From Impatiens glandulifera (Eukaryota; Streptophyta; Magnoliopsida; Ericales; Balsaminaceae), in the NCBI RefSeq assembly GCF_907164915.1, contig NC_061862.1:30211151-30275150 (forward strand): a stretch of 64,000 bases of DNA. Reading direction: 5' to 3'. A model generated the notes under the pieces. It searched no databases, was not told the DNA's origin, and saw only the letters and a program-made list of their open reading frames with translations. Both the position numbers and the translations under genes were made by a program. Shown piece after piece: positions 63,536 to 64,000 of this stretch; positions within the stretch are counted from its first letter, which is position 1; every line of letters starts with the position of its first letter.

Positions 63536-64000
63536 GAGCTTACCGTCAATGTTCGACTGCAATTTTTTTATTTTCACTGGATTCAATGTACTCAACCTTG
63601 TTGTCACCGAACTCTGTAGGTATACATACATCGTACGATAATTAATTTCAACCACCTATAACAAAACAAAACCAATTAATTAAAATGGATAAAATAATTG
63701 AGGAAGAAAAAAAAAAATGCTGAAACATACCTTACGGGAAGCAATGAGGCAACAATCTTAAAAGAAAAGTAGACGACGCTAAGTAGTATAAATGTTGATA
63801 TTACCTGCACAACTCAAAGTTGAAGAACTAGAATAAAATGCCAAAAACATTTTAAATAAAATTTACAGAAAAAATTAACTCACGATTTTGGGGTCAGAAT
63901 GGCCAACCGACAGGAAGTTTCTGCTTAAAAAACCTAGAATCTATAATGATAAAAAGATTAAAGTTAAGCTCCAAATATAAATGTAAAATAGCTACATATT

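Larger units (their letters stand above)
62739..63940 (-). pseudogene. ALIS/CDC50 (P4-ATPase beta-subunit) pseudogene, broken by repeats
   Basis: Exon relics (minus strand): 63940-63894 (RFFKQKLPVGWPF, then LTPK-like after a frame break), 63804 to about 63736 (VISTFILLSVVYFSFKIVAS), 63655-63544 (VVEINYRTMYVP...DNKVEYIESSENKK, frameshift, CSRTLT, intact GTAAGC donor), about 63150-63105 (LDPSIP, GTAAGT donor) and 63005-62739 (LSEQENLMVWI, shift, MRKVPLPMFRKLYR, shift, MRKGDKIDVIIDNRYNTYTF, GKKRLVLSTT, then DFLGIASLVGGWLWFLISLA after deletion and shift, ending HFKPR). The order is exactly that of ALIS proteins, which chaperone ALA lipid flippases in plants. The exons for the glycosylated middle (FYQNHRRY region) are missing and replaced by repeats at about 63155-63540. 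With at least five frame breaks it cannot be functional. The N-terminal exon would lie beyond the window. Confidence 0.85.

Noticed and set aside
1..64000. CRISPR arrays, operons, phage or bacterial defence systems
   Set aside because: The window is plant nuclear DNA with spliced genes. None of the repeats has the short regular repeat-spacer pattern of CRISPR, and no prokaryotic-type gene cluster is present.

Overview
This window is nuclear DNA from a flowering plant, most likely a eudicot. The genes carry many GT-AG introns, the intergenic DNA is very AT-rich and full of plant transposon debris, and every recognisable protein is a plant family. A run of 500 Ns (43978-44477) is an assembly gap. 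I cannot name the species.

Four genes look intact. (1) 9328-9759, minus: a single-exon ARGOS/ORGAN SIZE RELATED-type membrane protein. (2) 21205-33245, minus: a 20-exon VPS8 gene (CORVET tethering subunit, beta-propeller plus C-terminal RING-H2, about 1,997 aa by my splice model). (3) 41495-43200, minus: a three-exon strictosidine synthase-like gene (376 aa). (4) 58832-59822, plus: a five-exon type-A cytokinin response regulator closest to ARR8/ARR9 (220 aa). Each works in a different process (organ growth, endosomal fusion, a secreted beta-propeller enzyme family, cytokinin feedback). I see no sign of a gene cluster or a shared pathway.

Broken genes: the left edge (1-3490) is a decayed CACTA (En/Spm) transposon in transposase order. 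A LINE reverse-transcriptase relic lies at 39690-40195. A decayed duplicate of the 3' end of the strictosidine synthase-like gene lies at 35955-36185. The right edge (62739-63940) is a frameshifted, repeat-interrupted ALIS/CDC50 (P4-ATPase beta-subunit) pseudogene whose N-terminus lies beyond the window.

Repeats fill the rest: two long-TIR foldback elements of one family (46702-47408 with a perfect 9-bp target duplication, and 60410-61334), two tRNA-derived SINEs of one family (8.6 and 10.9 kb), a head-to-tail array of about 345-bp units (13.6-14.5 kb), a CACGA-rich dispersed family (37.1, 39.2, 61.9 and 63.3 kb), a 1.4-kb segmental duplication (34.8-36.2 versus 40.2-41.7 kb) with a tandem expansion inside one copy, and an insertion in a VPS8 intron.

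I found no convincing new biological system. The most useful observations concern genome evolution (the broken ALIS gene, the duplicated gene end, the foldback elements and SINEs) and small splicing choices in VPS8 and the response regulator. Exon borders were read by eye from splice signals and reading frame, and could be off by a base or two.
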